From NCBI RefSeq assembly GCF_001594145.1, contig NZ_LVCF01000034.1:11009-75008 (forward strand): 64,000 nucleotides of DNA, in the 5' to 3' direction. The translations under genes and the position numbers were made by a program. The notes beneath the pieces are model-generated. The model was not told where the DNA came from, made no database searches, and was given only the letters and a program-made list of their open reading frames with translations. Shown here piece after piece: positions 1 to 9,614 of the stretch (the stretch's first letter is position 1; the number at the start of each line of letters is the position of its first letter). Source of the DNA: Branchiibius sp. NY16-3462-2. Its GTDB lineage: Bacteria > Actinomycetota > Actinomycetes > Actinomycetales > Dermatophilaceae.

Positions 1-228
1 ATCCAGTGCTGGGGCAACTTCTTCGTTCCCTACATCCTGATCACTGATCAGACCGCTATGCCGGCTTCCGTCACGATCTACGACTTCTTCGGTGCCAACG
101 GTGCCGTTGCGTACGGACAGTTGGCGGCCTTCTCCCTGCTGTATTCCGTCCCGGTTCTCGCGCTCTACGCATTGGTGCAGCGCCTGTCCGGCGGTGGCCT
201 TGCCCTCGCCGGCGCCGTCAAAGGCTGA
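1..228 (+). CDS. Carbohydrate ABC transporter permease, C-terminal part (5' truncated by window)
   Basis: The frame is open from base 1 to a TGA at 226-228 and encodes the last 75 residues of a MalG-type inner-membrane permease. The visible part starts in a hydrophobic stretch (WGNFFVPYILI), crosses an outside loop, and ends with a last helix (FSLLYSVPVLALYALVQR) and a short cytoplasmic tail, as is usual for sugar permeases of about 280 aa. The EAA loop that contacts the ATPase lies outside the window. An alpha-mannosidase follows 37 bp downstream on the same strand, so the transporter probably imports mannosides or oligosaccharides; that substrate is inferred from context only. Confidence 0.85.
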   Translation: MQCWGNFFVPYILITDQTAMPASVTIYDFFGANGAVAYGQLAAFSLLYSVPVLALYALVQRLSGGGLALAGAVKG

Positions 229-265
229 GCTGCCCGCCCCCCCACTCGCGAAAGGCATCACCACA

Positions 266-3253
266 GTGCACGACACGTCAGCCCTCATCGAGGCACGCAT
301 CATCCGCTTCCACCAGCAGCGCATCCTGCCTGCGGTCCACACGCACGAACAACCCATGCAGGTCGCCGCGTGGGCGGCGCCCGGCGAACCCGTCCCGTTC
401 CATGAGGCCGTGTCTCGCGAGTTCACGCCGTTGAACGAAGGGGACGCGTGGGGACAACCATGGGGTACGACGTGGCTGCGGATCAGCGGAACCGTGCCTT
501 CGGACTGGCCGGGTGATGCGCGCCGTGAGCTGGTGGTCAATCTTGGCTGGAAACCCGGTGCGCCCGGCTTCCAATCCGAGGGGTTGTGCTACACCCCAGA
601 TGGCTCGATCATCAAAGCCCTCGAACCCCGCAACTCCTGGATCCCCATCGATGCCTCGTCGGGTGCTGAGTTCACGGTCTACGTCGAAGCTGCGTCCAAC
701 CCTGACATCGGCGGGGTGTGGGGTTTCCTGCCCACTGATCTCGGGGACCCGCAGACCGCGCCCGCCAGGCCCCTCTACACCTTCGGCGGGGCTCGACTGA
801 CCCAGCTCGACGAGACCATGTGGGGCCTCGAACGTGACGTGTGGACGCTCCTTGACGTTATGGCTCAGCTGCCCCAGACCTCGCCGCGCCGAGCTGGCAT
901 CCTGCGGGCTCTGGAGCGGGCGATCGACATACTGGACCCCCAGGACGTTCCAGCGCGAGCAAAGGATGCCCGCCTGAGCCTGGTCGACACCCTCTCCCGA
1001 CCGGCGGGCGCAACGTCCCATCGGGTCGTGGCCGTCGGGCACGCGCACATCGACTCGGCCTGGTTGTGGCCGACGCGCGAAACGAAACGCAAAGTCGCGC
1101 GGACGTTCTCGAACGTTGTCGACCTGATGGACCGCTACCCCGACTTCACCTTCGCCGCGTCCAGCGCCCAGCAGTACGCCTGGTTGAAAGCGGACTACCC
1201 CGAGGTGTTCGAGCGGGTCCGGGCACGGATCGCTGACGGGCGTTTCGTGCCCGTCGGCGGAATGTGGGTCGAATCGGACACCAATATGCCTGGCGGGGAG
1301 GCAATGGCCCGCCAGTTCGTGCTCGGTAAGGAATTCTTTCTCCGCGAGTTCGGTGTTGAAACCGACGAGGTCTGGCTACCCGACAGCTTCGGATATTCCG
1401 CCGGCCTGCCACAGATCGTCACCGCGTCGAACAGCAGCAACTTCCTCACCCAGAAAATCTCGTGGAACGAAACCGACACGATGCCGCACCACACGTTCTT
1501 GTGGGAGGGAATCGACGGCACCCAGGTGTTCACCCACTTCCCGCCGGTGGACACCTACAACTCGGAACTGACTGCGGTGGAACTGAACCGGGCCGAGAGT
1601 CAGCATGCCGAACGTGGACTGAGTGACCTGTCGCTCGTGCCGTTCGGCTTCGGCGATGGCGGCGGCGGGCCGACCCGGGAAATGCTCGAGGTCGCCCTTC
1701 GCAAGGCAGACCTCGAAGGCTCCCCTCAAGTGCGACTCGGTCGCCCTGACGAGTTTTTCGCCTCCGCCGCAGCTGAACTGACCGAACCGGCCGTATGGGT
1801 CGGCGAGCTCTACTTGGAGTTCCACCGCGGCACCTACACCTCCCAGGCGCGCACCAAGTTTGGCAACCGGCGTAGTGAACACCTGCTGCGGGAAGCCGAA
1901 CTCTGGGCGGCAACCGCCGCGGTGCGGACCGAATACGTCTATCCCGCTGACGAATTGCGGGAATGTTGGGAGATCGTGCTGCTGCAGCAGTTCCACGACA
2001 TTCTCCCCGGATCATCCATCGCCTGGGTGCATCAGGAAGCCGAGCGCAACTACGCGGCGGTCGCCGGACGACTGGGCCAGGTCATCGATGACGCACTCCA
2101 CACTCTCGACACCGCCCAGGTCGCTAGCTCACAGATCGTCGCGAACGCTGCGCCCATCGTGCAGGAGGGAGTGACGGCCCTCGGTGCCGCACCTTCCACC
2201 CCCCAGCCATCCCGGATCAGCAGCGACGGCGGCTACACGGTTCTGGAGACGGACTACTTCACGGCACGTGTCGACGGCCGAGGACACCTGGTATCGCTCG
2301 TGGACCACGGGAGCCAGCGCGAAGTCATTCCGCCGGGGCAAAGTGGCAACCAGTTGCTGATGTTCCACGACATCCCCAACCAGTGGGACGCCTGGGATAT
2401 CGACAAGTCCTACCAGCAGACGCCGCTGGCTGCGCTGGACGCGGCGGACGCACCCACCGTCAAAGGTGACGCGCTGCAGGTCCGCTACCTCACCGGTAAT
2501 TCGACTGTCTCCCAACGACTTTGTGCCTCGCCGGACGGTCGCGCCTTAGATATCGAGACCACCGTCGATTGGCACGAACAACAGAAACTACTGAAGCTGG
2601 GGTTCCCGATCGACGTACACACGTCGGAGGCAGCGTTCGAAGTCCAGTTCGGACACATCCGACGGCCCACGCACACCAACACCTCGTGGGACAGTGCGAG
2701 GTTCGAGGTTTCCGGGCACCGCTGGGTGCGAGTCGAAGAACCGGGCTTCGGTGTCACCCTCGCCAACGACCGCGTCTACGGCCGTGACGTGACGCGGCAC
2801 GTTCGCGAGGGCGGCGGCACCTACAGCCTGATCCGGGAATCTCTGCTCCGGGCACCTCGTTTCCCCGACCCGCACGCCGACCAGGGCGAGCACGTGTTCC
2901 GGCATTCGCTGCGGGTCGGATCGCTGCTGGACGGCGTCGCCGAGGGCTACCGGCTGAACCTTCCGCTACGCCCGACCGCAGGCCCCATCGAACCGTTGGT
3001 CCGGATCGACGGGTCCCCAGCCGTCATAATCGAAGCCGTCAAACTCGCCCAGGACGGCAGCGGAGATGTGATTGTCCGGCTCTACGAGGCGGCCGGCGGT
3101 CGTGCCTCCGCTCGATTGGTGCCCACCTTCGACCCTGGCGCCGCCTCCCGCACCGATCTGCTGGAACGCCCGTGGCCGGAGCAGCCGGACGATGCACTGC
3201 GGCTGGACCTACGCCCCTTCGAACTGGTGACCATCCGGATCGCGCGCGCCTGA
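266..3253 (+). CDS. Alpha-mannosidase, glycoside hydrolase family 38
   Basis: This 995-aa protein is a zinc-dependent retaining alpha-mannosidase that would hydrolyse terminal alpha-mannose from oligosaccharides. The N-terminal part of the catalytic barrel carries the metal-binding HAHID motif (H259, H261, D263), and WLPDSFGY contains the predicted nucleophile D373. The C-terminal half has the beta-rich domains of GH38. No signal peptide is visible, so it is probably cytoplasmic and acts on imported sugar. I chose the GTG at 266: AAAGG lies about 10 nt upstream, and residues encoded further upstream in this frame overlap the permease gene and look non-coding. It is most likely in an operon with that sugar permease. 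Confidence 0.93.
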   Translation: MHDTSALIEARIIRFHQQRILPAVHTHEQPMQVAAWAAPGEPVPFHEAVSREFTPLNEGDAWGQPWGTTWLRISGTVPSDWPGDARRELVVNLGWKPGAPGFQSEGLCYTPDGSIIKALEPRNSWIPIDASSGAEFTVYVEAASNPDIGGVWGFLPTDLGDPQTAPARPLYTFGGARLTQLDETMWGLERDVWTLLDVMAQLPQTSPRRAGILRALERAIDILDPQDVPARAKDARLSLVDTLSRPAGATSHRVVAVGHAHIDSAWLWPTRETKRKVARTFSNVVDLMDRYPDFTFAASSAQQYAWLKADYPEVFERVRARIADGRFVPVGGMWVESDTNMPGGEAMARQFVLGKEFFLREFGVETDEVWLPDSFGYSAGLPQIVTASNSSNFLTQKISWNETDTMPHHTFLWEGIDGTQVFTHFPPVDTYNSELTAVELNRAESQHAERGLSDLSLVPFGFGDGGGGPTREMLEVALRKADLEGSPQVRLGRPDEFFASAAAELTEPAVWVGELYLEFHRGTYTSQARTKFGNRRSEHLLREAELWAATAAVRTEYVYPADELRECWEIVLLQQFHDILPGSSIAWVHQEAERNYAAVAGRLGQVIDDALHTLDTAQVASSQIVANAAPIVQEGVTALGAAPSTPQPSRISSDGGYTVLETDYFTARVDGRGHLVSLVDHGSQREVIPPGQSGNQLLMFHDIPNQWDAWDIDKSYQQTPLAALDAADAPTVKGDALQVRYLTGNSTVSQRLCASPDGRALDIETTVDWHEQQKLLKLGFPIDVHTSEAAFEVQFGHIRRPTHTNTSWDSARFEVSGHRWVRVEEPGFGVTLANDRVYGRDVTRHVREGGGTYSLIRESLLRAPRFPDPHADQGEHVFRHSLRVGSLLDGVAEGYRLNLPLRPTAGPIEPLVRIDGSPAVIIEAVKLAQDGSGDVIVRLYEAAGGRASARLVPTFDPGAASRTDLLERPWPEQPDDALRLDLRPFELVTIRIARA

Positions 3254-3271
3254 CCGGGCTAGCGTGAGGTC

Positions 3272-4279
3272 ATGACCCTGCGCATCGGATACAAGGCTTC
3301 GGCGGAGCAGTTCGCACCCCGGCGGTTGCTGGACTACGCAGTCCTCGCCGAGGAGATCGGGCTGGAGAGCGTCTGGATCAGCGACCACTTCCAGCCCTGG
3401 CGGCACCACGGTGGCCACGCGCCGTACTCGCTGAGTTGGCTTGCGGCCGTGGGCGAACGCACCGAGCGCGTCCAATTGGGTACGTCGGTCATGACCCCCA
3501 CGTTCCGCTACAACCCCGCCGTGGTCGCCCAGGCGTTCGGCACCCTGGGGTCGCTCTACCCGGGGCGGATCGCGCTCGGCGTGGGCACGGGTGAGGCACT
3601 CAACGAAATCGTTGTCGGCTCAGTGGATTCCGGCGAATGGCCGGACTTCAAGGAGCGCTTCGCGCGGCTGCGCGAGTCGGTGCGGCTAATGCGCGCGCTG
3701 TGGTCCGGCGAGCGGGTCAGTTTCGAGGGCGACTACTACCACACGGTCGACGCGACGATCTATGACAAGCCGGAGGAGCCGATCCCGGTCTACGTCGCCG
3801 CGGGCGGACCGACGGTCGCCAAGTACGCCGGTCGGATGGGCGATGGGTTCATCTGCACCTCCGGCAAGGGCGAGTCGCTCTACACCGAGAAGCTGATCCC
3901 GGCGGTCGAGGAGGGTTTGGAGCTGTCCAAGCGGGACAACATTGACCGGATGATCGAGATCAAGCTGTCCTGGGATCCCGATCACGAGAAGGCGGTCGAA
4001 AACTGCCGCTTCTGGGCGGCACTGTCCCTGACGCCGGAGCAGAAGCACGGCACGAGCGACCCGCTGGAGATGGAGAAACTCGGCGACGCGCTGTCCGATG
4101 AGCAGATCGCGTCCCGCTGGATCGTGTCGTCCGACCCCGACGAGGTCGTGGCGGCAGTGAAGCAGTACGTCGACTGGGGTTTCGACCATCTGGTGTTCCA
4201 CGCGCCGGGCGATGATCAGGAGCGCTTCCTGCGCACGTTCGGGGAACAGGTGCTGCCGGGGTTGCGCGACCTGGGCTGA
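3272..4279 (+). CDS. fgd: F420-dependent glucose-6-phosphate dehydrogenase
   Basis: This 335-aa luciferase-like flavin/F420 oxidoreductase oxidises glucose-6-phosphate to 6-phosphogluconolactone and reduces coenzyme F420. It closely resembles mycobacterial FGD1: the N-terminus GYKASAEQFAPR, the active-site block SDHFQPW (D38, H39, W43, equivalent to D39, H40 and W44 of FGD1), GVGTGEALNE with the catalytic Glu, and the phosphate-binding block TSGKGE are all present. Length matches the family. ATG at 3272 follows the mannosidase stop by 18 bp, with GTGAGG just upstream. Its presence implies that the organism makes or uses F420. No F420 biosynthetic genes are in this window. Confidence 0.93.
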   Translation: MTLRIGYKASAEQFAPRRLLDYAVLAEEIGLESVWISDHFQPWRHHGGHAPYSLSWLAAVGERTERVQLGTSVMTPTFRYNPAVVAQAFGTLGSLYPGRIALGVGTGEALNEIVVGSVDSGEWPDFKERFARLRESVRLMRALWSGERVSFEGDYYHTVDATIYDKPEEPIPVYVAAGGPTVAKYAGRMGDGFICTSGKGESLYTEKLIPAVEEGLELSKRDNIDRMIEIKLSWDPDHEKAVENCRFWAALSLTPEQKHGTSDPLEMEKLGDALSDEQIASRWIVSSDPDEVVAAVKQYVDWGFDHLVFHAPGDDQERFLRTFGEQVLPGLRDLG

Positions 4280-4290
4280 CACGCCGCTGC

Positions 4291-4319
4291 TTGACCCGGG
4301 GTTATACGCGGTATAGGTT
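4291..4319 (+). promoter_or_regulatory. Promoter and PadR operator site 1
   Basis: TTGACC (4291-4296) and TAGGTT (4314-4319) are spaced by 17 bp and form a likely sigma-70 promoter. A palindrome with arms TATAC and GTATA around GCG lies at 4303-4315, between and overlapping the two hexamers, where a bound repressor would block polymerase. The PadR gene follows at 4371, so autoregulation is the simplest reading. Confidence 0.55.
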
Positions 4320-4335
4320 CCTCTCACCCTTACTC

Positions 4336-4343
4336 GGTATACC
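4336..4343. promoter_or_regulatory. PadR operator site 2 (GGTATACC palindrome)
   Basis: A perfect 8-bp palindrome, GGTATACC, lies 33 bp downstream of the first TATAC/GTATA site and 27 bp before the PadR start. It shares the GTATA/TATAC half-sites with site 1, and a further TACATACC half-site follows at about 4350. The repeated half-sites suggest cooperative binding by dimers of the PadR protein. Confidence 0.45.
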
Positions 4344-4370
4344 CAGCACCTACATACCCCGGGAGTCACC

Positions 4371-4946
4371 GTGTCCGTCCGCTACGGCCTGCTCGCCCTG
4401 CTGTCCGAAGGCCCGATCCACGGCTCCGGCCTGCGGGCGCAGTTCGAAGCGCACACCGGGGGCACCTGGCCGCTCAACGTCGGGCAGGTCTTCACCACCC
4501 TCGCCCGCCTGGAGCGCGACGGCCTGGTGGAGCAGACCGGACCCGCCGACGACGAGGGCAAGATCGAATACGCCCTGACCGACGCTGGCCGCGCCGAACT
4601 CGACACCTGGTGGTCCTCCCCGGTCGAGCGCACCGGCAGCCCGCGCGATGAGTTGGCGATCAAGTTGGTGCTGGCCGTGACCCTGCCCGGCATCGACGTA
4701 CGCCGAGTGGTCCAGACCCAGCGCACCGCATCGATGGCGCAACTGCGGGACCTGACCCGGTTGAAACGGTCCTCCGACAAGAACACCGACATCGCCTGGA
4801 CGCTGCTGCTGGAGAACCACCTCTTCACCACTGAAGCCGAGGTGCGCTGGCTCGACTACGTCGAGTCGACCCTGAGCAGGAGTCGCCAATCGGTCCGCGC
4901 CGCAATCACTTCCGACTCCCCCGCGACCCAGGAGGTCACCCGATGA
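4371..4946 (+). CDS. PadR-family transcriptional regulator
   Basis: This 191-aa protein has the N-terminal winged helix of PadR regulators (VRYGLLALLSEGPIHG to about residue 80; wing KIEYALTDAGRAEL) and a C-terminal helical dimerisation domain of the Vir_act_alpha_C type (about 95-180). The GTG at 4371 is the start that places residue 1 directly before the conserved YGLLALL helix. Its stop overlaps the next ATG (ATGA, 4943-4946), so it is co-translated with an ABC exporter. This is the usual arrangement for a ligand-responsive repressor of its own exporter operon. Palindromic TATAC/GTATA sites precede it. Confidence 0.9.
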   Translation: MSVRYGLLALLSEGPIHGSGLRAQFEAHTGGTWPLNVGQVFTTLARLERDGLVEQTGPADDEGKIEYALTDAGRAELDTWWSSPVERTGSPRDELAIKLVLAVTLPGIDVRRVVQTQRTASMAQLRDLTRLKRSSDKNTDIAWTLLLENHLFTTEAEVRWLDYVESTLSRSRQSVRAAITSDSPATQEVTR

Positions 4947-5671
4947 ACGGCACCCCGATCCTGCAGATGCGCGGTGTCACCCGCGTGCACGGCACCGGCC
5001 CACAGGCGGTGCACGCGCTGCGCGGCATCGACCTGGACGTGGCCCGCGGCGAACTCGTCGCCGTGATGGGTCCGTCGGGTTCGGGTAAGTCGACGTTGCT
5101 CAACCTGGCGTCGGCGCTGGACTCCCCGACCCACGGAACGGTGATCGTCGACGGAGTCGACCTCGGCGGCCTGTCGCCGGCCCAGATCGCCCGGATCCGT
5201 CGGCGCAAGATCGGCGTCGTCTTCCAGGACTTCAACCTGATCCCGTCGTTGACGGCCGGCGAGAACGTGTCCCTGCCGTTGGAGCTAGACGGCTTCTCGG
5301 TGCGCAATGCCCGCACCGAGGCGCTCAAAGGCCTTGATTCCGTGGGGCTTTCAGAGCTGATCGACCGCTACCCGGATGCGATGTCCGGTGGCCAACAGCA
5401 GCGGGTCGCGATTGCCCGCGCTCTGGTCGGCGACCGCTGTCTGGTTGCCGCCGACGAACCGACGGGTGCGCTGGACACCCAGACCGGTGAGGAAGTCCTG
5501 CGGGTCCTGCGCGACCGCTGTGACGATGGAGCCGGCGGTCTGCTGGTCACCCACGACGCCCGGCACGCTGCGTGGGCCGACCGGGTCGTGTTCCTGCGCG
5601 ACGGTGAGATCGTCGATTCGACCGGCATTTCCACCGAGCCGGAGGACCTGTTGCGCGAGGTCGGCGCATGA
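4943..5671 (+). CDS. ABC transporter ATP-binding protein, MacB/LolD type
   Basis: This 242-aa ATPase powers the FtsX-type permease encoded next. It has Walker A GPSGSGKST, a Q-loop in VVFQDFNLIPSLTA, the signature MSGGQQQRVAIARAL, Walker B followed by ADEPTGALD, and the switch His in LLVTHD. The residues after the signature match the MacB/LolD subfamily rather than importers. GGAGG lies 8 nt before the ATG. Both ends overlap neighbours by ATGA, so the padR-ATPase-permease genes form one tightly coupled operon. The substrate cannot be read from the sequence. Confidence 0.93.
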   Translation: MNGTPILQMRGVTRVHGTGPQAVHALRGIDLDVARGELVAVMGPSGSGKSTLLNLASALDSPTHGTVIVDGVDLGGLSPAQIARIRRRKIGVVFQDFNLIPSLTAGENVSLPLELDGFSVRNARTEALKGLDSVGLSELIDRYPDAMSGGQQQRVAIARALVGDRCLVAADEPTGALDTQTGEEVLRVLRDRCDDGAGGLLVTHDARHAAWADRVVFLRDGEIVDSTGISTEPEDLLREVGA

Positions 5672-8487
5672 CCCTCCTGGACGACCGCCCCGCCGTGTCG
5701 CGTCCGCCAGCCGCCTCGGGGGCGGCTGGCTGGCGCGGCAGTTGGCGGGTCAGCCTGCGGATGGCCCGACGCGACGTACGCCGACACAAGGGTCGCAGCG
5801 CCATCGTCGCCCTGATGGCCGGACTGCCGATCGCCCTCCTGTGCTTCGCGTTCACGATGTTCGCCACCACGAATATCACTGGCGCTGAACGGATCCCCGC
5901 CGAATTGGGAAGCGCCGCAGCCTCGGTGGGCGTGGGCCAACTCGGACAGCACATCGAACAGGCGCCCGACGGAGATGGCTGGTCATCGTCAGAGACCCCC
6001 GGCAAGTCGATACCTGGTTATTCCCCCAGCGGCCCCCTATCGGCGCAGACGGCAGCCATCGGCGAACTGGTCGATGGACACGCTGTGGTCAACGACACCG
6101 CCAGTGGCCGCATCCAGCTGTCCACTTCCAACCCCGAAGCACAGATCGGACAGCTGAATCCAGACGGGGGTGCCACACCGATAGCTCACCTGGTCAGCGG
6201 TCGTTGGCCCAGTGGGCCGACCGAGGCTGTCGTCTCGCAGGACAGCCGCATCGGGTCGCTGCCGACGACCGGCCCCATCACGGTGCTGCTGAACGGGCAG
6301 AGACACCACCTGAACGTCGTGGGTGTGGTGACCACCGCGGCCCGCGTCGATGTGTTCACGCCGCTCGACATCGGCGCCCAGAACTCCCCGGTTTGGCTGA
6401 TCGAGCGCAGTTCGCCGGTGACGTGGGCGGAGGTGAAGCGACTGAACCAGTACGGGTTGACGGTGCTGTCTGCCGATGTCTTGCGCAATCCCCCGCCAGC
6501 CAGCGAAGTGTCGCAAGACGTGCAGGGCTCAAGCAGCGACGCGGGCGCCTGGGTCCTGGGCGCAGTCTTCCTTGCACTGATCGTGATCCTGCTGACCGCA
6601 CCCGCGTTCGCGGTCAGCGCCTCCCGACAGCGCAGGACCCTTGCGCTTGCCGCAGCCAACGGTGCTGAGCAGCGGCAGTTGCGACGCGCCGTACTGGCCC
6701 AAGGGGTAGTCCTCGGCGCGCTCTCGGTACTGCTGGGCGCTGCAGTGGGGATAGCTACTGCGTACGTCCTGACCCAGTGGTTCCCACCCGCCGACAACTG
6801 GAACGGCCCGTGGGATGTGCCGTGGCTGGCGATCCTGGGGATCTGCCTGCTGGGTGTCATCGCCTGCGTCACTGCTGCGTTGCTTCCCGCGCTGCGCCTG
6901 GGCCGGTTGGACGTGGTCGGCGTGATGAAGGGGCAGAGCGTCTCGCCGCCCCTGCACCGGTGGATCGCCTGGCTCGGACTGGCAGTGACCGGCGTCGCCA
7001 CGGCCTTCCTCCTGCTGGCGCCGATGAGCAACCCGCGCTTCGTCACCCAGTCGCCGACCAGGGACGTGTGTGCGGCAGCCATCATCGCCCTCTGCCTCGG
7101 TGGCCTGATGATCGTGCCCTGGATCCTGGTGACGCTGGGACAGCACAGCACCCATCTGCCGATTTCGCTGCGCCTGGCGGCCCGCGACACCGCCCGCCAC
7201 CGCTCGCGGTCGATCCCCACCGTGGCGGCAACGCTGGCGGCCACTGCAGCGGTCAGCGCGGCCCTGGTGACGTTTGCTTCGATCGATGCGTACGACAGCC
7301 GCAACTACGTGGCGTCCACGCTTAATGGCGAGGCGTTCGCGAACTCCCTGTATGAGGGCAGCCCAGACACCACCAGGGAAGTCACCGCCGCCACCGAGAA
7401 GCTCTATCCGGGGTTCGTCATCACACCGCTGCGTACCGTCTCCGACCCCTACATCGTCGCGTCGAACAGCTACGACCCGCAGGCCAAGCCCGTGACCAAA
7501 GGCCACATCACGGCGGTGTTGCTGCCGGGGTGCACCCTGCAGCAAGCGGCCGAATACCCGACGACCGGGTGGAGCAGCGACGGCTCGACACCCAACCCCG
7601 ACCATTGCAATCGCTATTCGAGCTCGGGTTTCGCACCGAACAGCAACCTGGCGGTGCTGCCGGCCAGTGAGATTGCTCGACGGTTGAATCTGTCCACCGC
7701 TCAACGAGATGCGCTCGATCACGGGGCGCTGGTGATGCTGGGCAGCGACCTACCACGTGAGATCACCGTCGCAAGCGCCGACTACACCATGGGCGATACA
7801 GAGACCACCTACGGCAAGGTCGCCCAGCACACCGACATCCCGGTGCTGGCGATCCCGCCGACCGGTAGCCGTAAGGGAGCGTTCACGTCCGTCGCCGGGG
7901 TCCTGGCCACCCCGCAGACGGCCGCAGCGCTGGGCTGGACCGCTCACCTGGTCGAGTCCGGCGCCCTGATCCGCGACCCCTCCGGAGCGATCAGCTCTGA
8001 AGCCGAGCAGCGGATCAACGATCAACTGACGACGACGTCCTTCACGGTTGAGCGCGGTTTCCGCAGCGACAGCGCCACGATCGTCGCGGTACTGCTCGCC
8101 GTACTGATGGCCCTGCTGCTGGTCACCACGTTGACATCGACCGCGCTCGCGATGGCGGAGCAACGCGGCGAGGACGCAACGATGGCAGCGGTCGGCGCCA
8201 CTCGACGTACTCGCAGATCCATGGCGGCCGGGCACGCCTACTGGCTGGGCACCCTGGCCACCTTCTTCGGCGCGCTGGCCGGCATCGTCATCGGCCAGGG
8301 TCTGGCGCGGCTCGCGGTGGGCCAGAAGATGGCCTATCCGGACGGAACGGTGCCCGATGCAACTGTCTTCGTGCGCATACCGTGGCTGCCCATCGCAGCG
8401 ATCGTGCTGATCGCGCCGCTGGTCGCGGCGGCCCTGGCGTGGCTGGCGGTCCGCCGAGCGCCGCAGGTGACCCGTCGCGCCACCTGA
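5668..8487 (+). CDS. FtsX-like ABC permease (MacB-type exporter subunit)
   Basis: This 939-aa membrane protein has a first helix near residues 50-70, a large extracytoplasmic domain up to about 285, a central helix bundle (about 290-490), a second large outside domain, and a terminal FtsX core from about 805 (LLAVLMALLLVTTLTS, then EQRGEDATMAAVGATRR). Such long two-FtsX-domain permeases of Gram-positive bacteria act in mechanotransmission-type export of peptides or lipids, or in drug resistance. It starts with ATGA overlap with the ATPase. The PadR gene upstream suggests induction by a small toxic ligand; this is inference. Confidence 0.9.
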   Translation: MTLLDDRPAVSRPPAASGAAGWRGSWRVSLRMARRDVRRHKGRSAIVALMAGLPIALLCFAFTMFATTNITGAERIPAELGSAAASVGVGQLGQHIEQAPDGDGWSSSETPGKSIPGYSPSGPLSAQTAAIGELVDGHAVVNDTASGRIQLSTSNPEAQIGQLNPDGGATPIAHLVSGRWPSGPTEAVVSQDSRIGSLPTTGPITVLLNGQRHHLNVVGVVTTAARVDVFTPLDIGAQNSPVWLIERSSPVTWAEVKRLNQYGLTVLSADVLRNPPPASEVSQDVQGSSSDAGAWVLGAVFLALIVILLTAPAFAVSASRQRRTLALAAANGAEQRQLRRAVLAQGVVLGALSVLLGAAVGIATAYVLTQWFPPADNWNGPWDVPWLAILGICLLGVIACVTAALLPALRLGRLDVVGVMKGQSVSPPLHRWIAWLGLAVTGVATAFLLLAPMSNPRFVTQSPTRDVCAAAIIALCLGGLMIVPWILVTLGQHSTHLPISLRLAARDTARHRSRSIPTVAATLAATAAVSAALVTFASIDAYDSRNYVASTLNGEAFANSLYEGSPDTTREVTAATEKLYPGFVITPLRTVSDPYIVASNSYDPQAKPVTKGHITAVLLPGCTLQQAAEYPTTGWSSDGSTPNPDHCNRYSSSGFAPNSNLAVLPASEIARRLNLSTAQRDALDHGALVMLGSDLPREITVASADYTMGDTETTYGKVAQHTDIPVLAIPPTGSRKGAFTSVAGVLATPQTAAALGWTAHLVESGALIRDPSGAISSEAEQRINDQLTTTSFTVERGFRSDSATIVAVLLAVLMALLLVTTLTSTALAMAEQRGEDATMAAVGATRRTRRSMAAGHAYWLGTLATFFGALAGIVIGQGLARLAVGQKMAYPDGTVPDATVFVRIPWLPIAAIVLIAPLVAAALAWLAVRRAPQVTRRAT

Positions 8488-8546
8488 TCAGGCACGCCAC
8501 GTGAGCACGCAACAGGGCCGAAACACCGATCGCCTACCGTGGCAGC

Positions 8547-9614
8547 GTGGATGTAGCGGTGATCGGAGCGACCGGTGACATCGGACGGCAGATCTGCGCG
8601 CAGCTGATCGAGCGCCGGGTGGTGCCGACGACCTCGCGGCTGCAACTGGTCGGGCGCCGCGGTGGTTCGTCGCAGACCGCCGCCCACGGGTTGCGGGCCG
8701 ACCTGCGCGACGCCTACTCCGAGCACGCGCCGCTGATCGACGTGGCCGTCGCGCCCGAGGATGTGGTCGCCGACGTCATCATCATGGCCGCCGGCGCCAC
8801 GCCGCCCGCCGCTCCCGGGGCGGTCGTCGACCGTCGCGAGTTGGCAGCCGTCAACGCCCGCGTCTTCTCCCAGTACGCCGAGCGCCTGGCCGAGCACGGA
8901 GCCGGCCACGAAGTCGTGATCGTGGTCTCCAACCCGGTCGAACTGGCGGTCGGCCTGCTCGCCGAGGCGCTCGGTCGGCACCGCGTCATCGGGATGGGCG
9001 CCTGGCTGGACACGTTGCGGTTCCGTCGCGAGATCGCCTCCACGTTGGGTTTCCCGCGGCAACGCATCGGCGGTTTCGTCGTCGGCCCGCACGGCGATGA
9101 CCTGGTGCCGTTGTGGTCGACGGTCCGGGTCACGGGTTTGACTGTGTCCGAACGGAAGTCAGCTGTCCGACGGGCCCGCGGTGACCGCTCGCTGGACGAC
9201 TTCGACGCCGAGATCGAGGCCGCCAAGACCCGGATCGGCGAGGTTGCATCCGTCGACATGACTGCTGCGTTCGCGGAGATCTACGACTGGCCGCCGGACC
9301 TGCGGACGGTCACCCGACCGTGGCTGACACACCAGAGCGGGGCTAAAACTGCTTCCGGTACGGCGAACGCGACCGTTGAGTTGATCGACACCTTGTTCGA
9401 CGGCCGGGAGATCGTCGTCGCCGGGCAGGTCCGTCTCGATGGCGAGATCTCGGTGACCGGTGAGCCGGTGCGATCCGTGACCGGTGTCCCGGTCGTCCTG
9501 GGTCCGGAGGGCTGGAAACAGGTGCTGCTGGACGACCTCGCACCCGATGAGGAGCGCCGCTTCCGGGCCAGTCTCGACAAGACCGACGCCATGCTCGCGC
9601 AGTGGGGGTTGTGA
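8547..9614 (+). CDS. Lactate/malate dehydrogenase family protein
   Basis: This 355-aa NAD-dependent dehydrogenase has an N-terminal Rossmann motif GATGDIG (residues 7-13), VVSNPVE at the nicotinamide site, GAWLDTLRFR typical of malate dehydrogenases, and GPHGDDLVPLWS with the catalytic His182. It should interconvert malate or a related 2-hydroxyacid with the 2-oxoacid. The C-terminal third is less typical of housekeeping MDH, so substrate specificity is open. The start is a GTG with only a weak ribosome site. Its stop overlaps the next ATG by one base (TGATG), coupling it to an ACT-domain protein. Confidence 0.8.
   Translation: MDVAVIGATGDIGRQICAQLIERRVVPTTSRLQLVGRRGGSSQTAAHGLRADLRDAYSEHAPLIDVAVAPEDVVADVIIMAAGATPPAAPGAVVDRRELAAVNARVFSQYAERLAEHGAGHEVVIVVSNPVELAVGLLAEALGRHRVIGMGAWLDTLRFRREIASTLGFPRQRIGGFVVGPHGDDLVPLWSTVRVTGLTVSERKSAVRRARGDRSLDDFDAEIEAAKTRIGEVASVDMTAAFAEIYDWPPDLRTVTRPWLTHQSGAKTASGTANATVELIDTLFDGREIVVAGQVRLDGEISVTGEPVRSVTGVPVVLGPEGWKQVLLDDLAPDEERRFRASLDKTDAMLAQWGL

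Noticed and set aside
92..265. N-terminal extension of the alpha-mannosidase
   Set aside because: The upstream codons overlap the ABC permease end in another frame and resemble no GH38 N-terminus.
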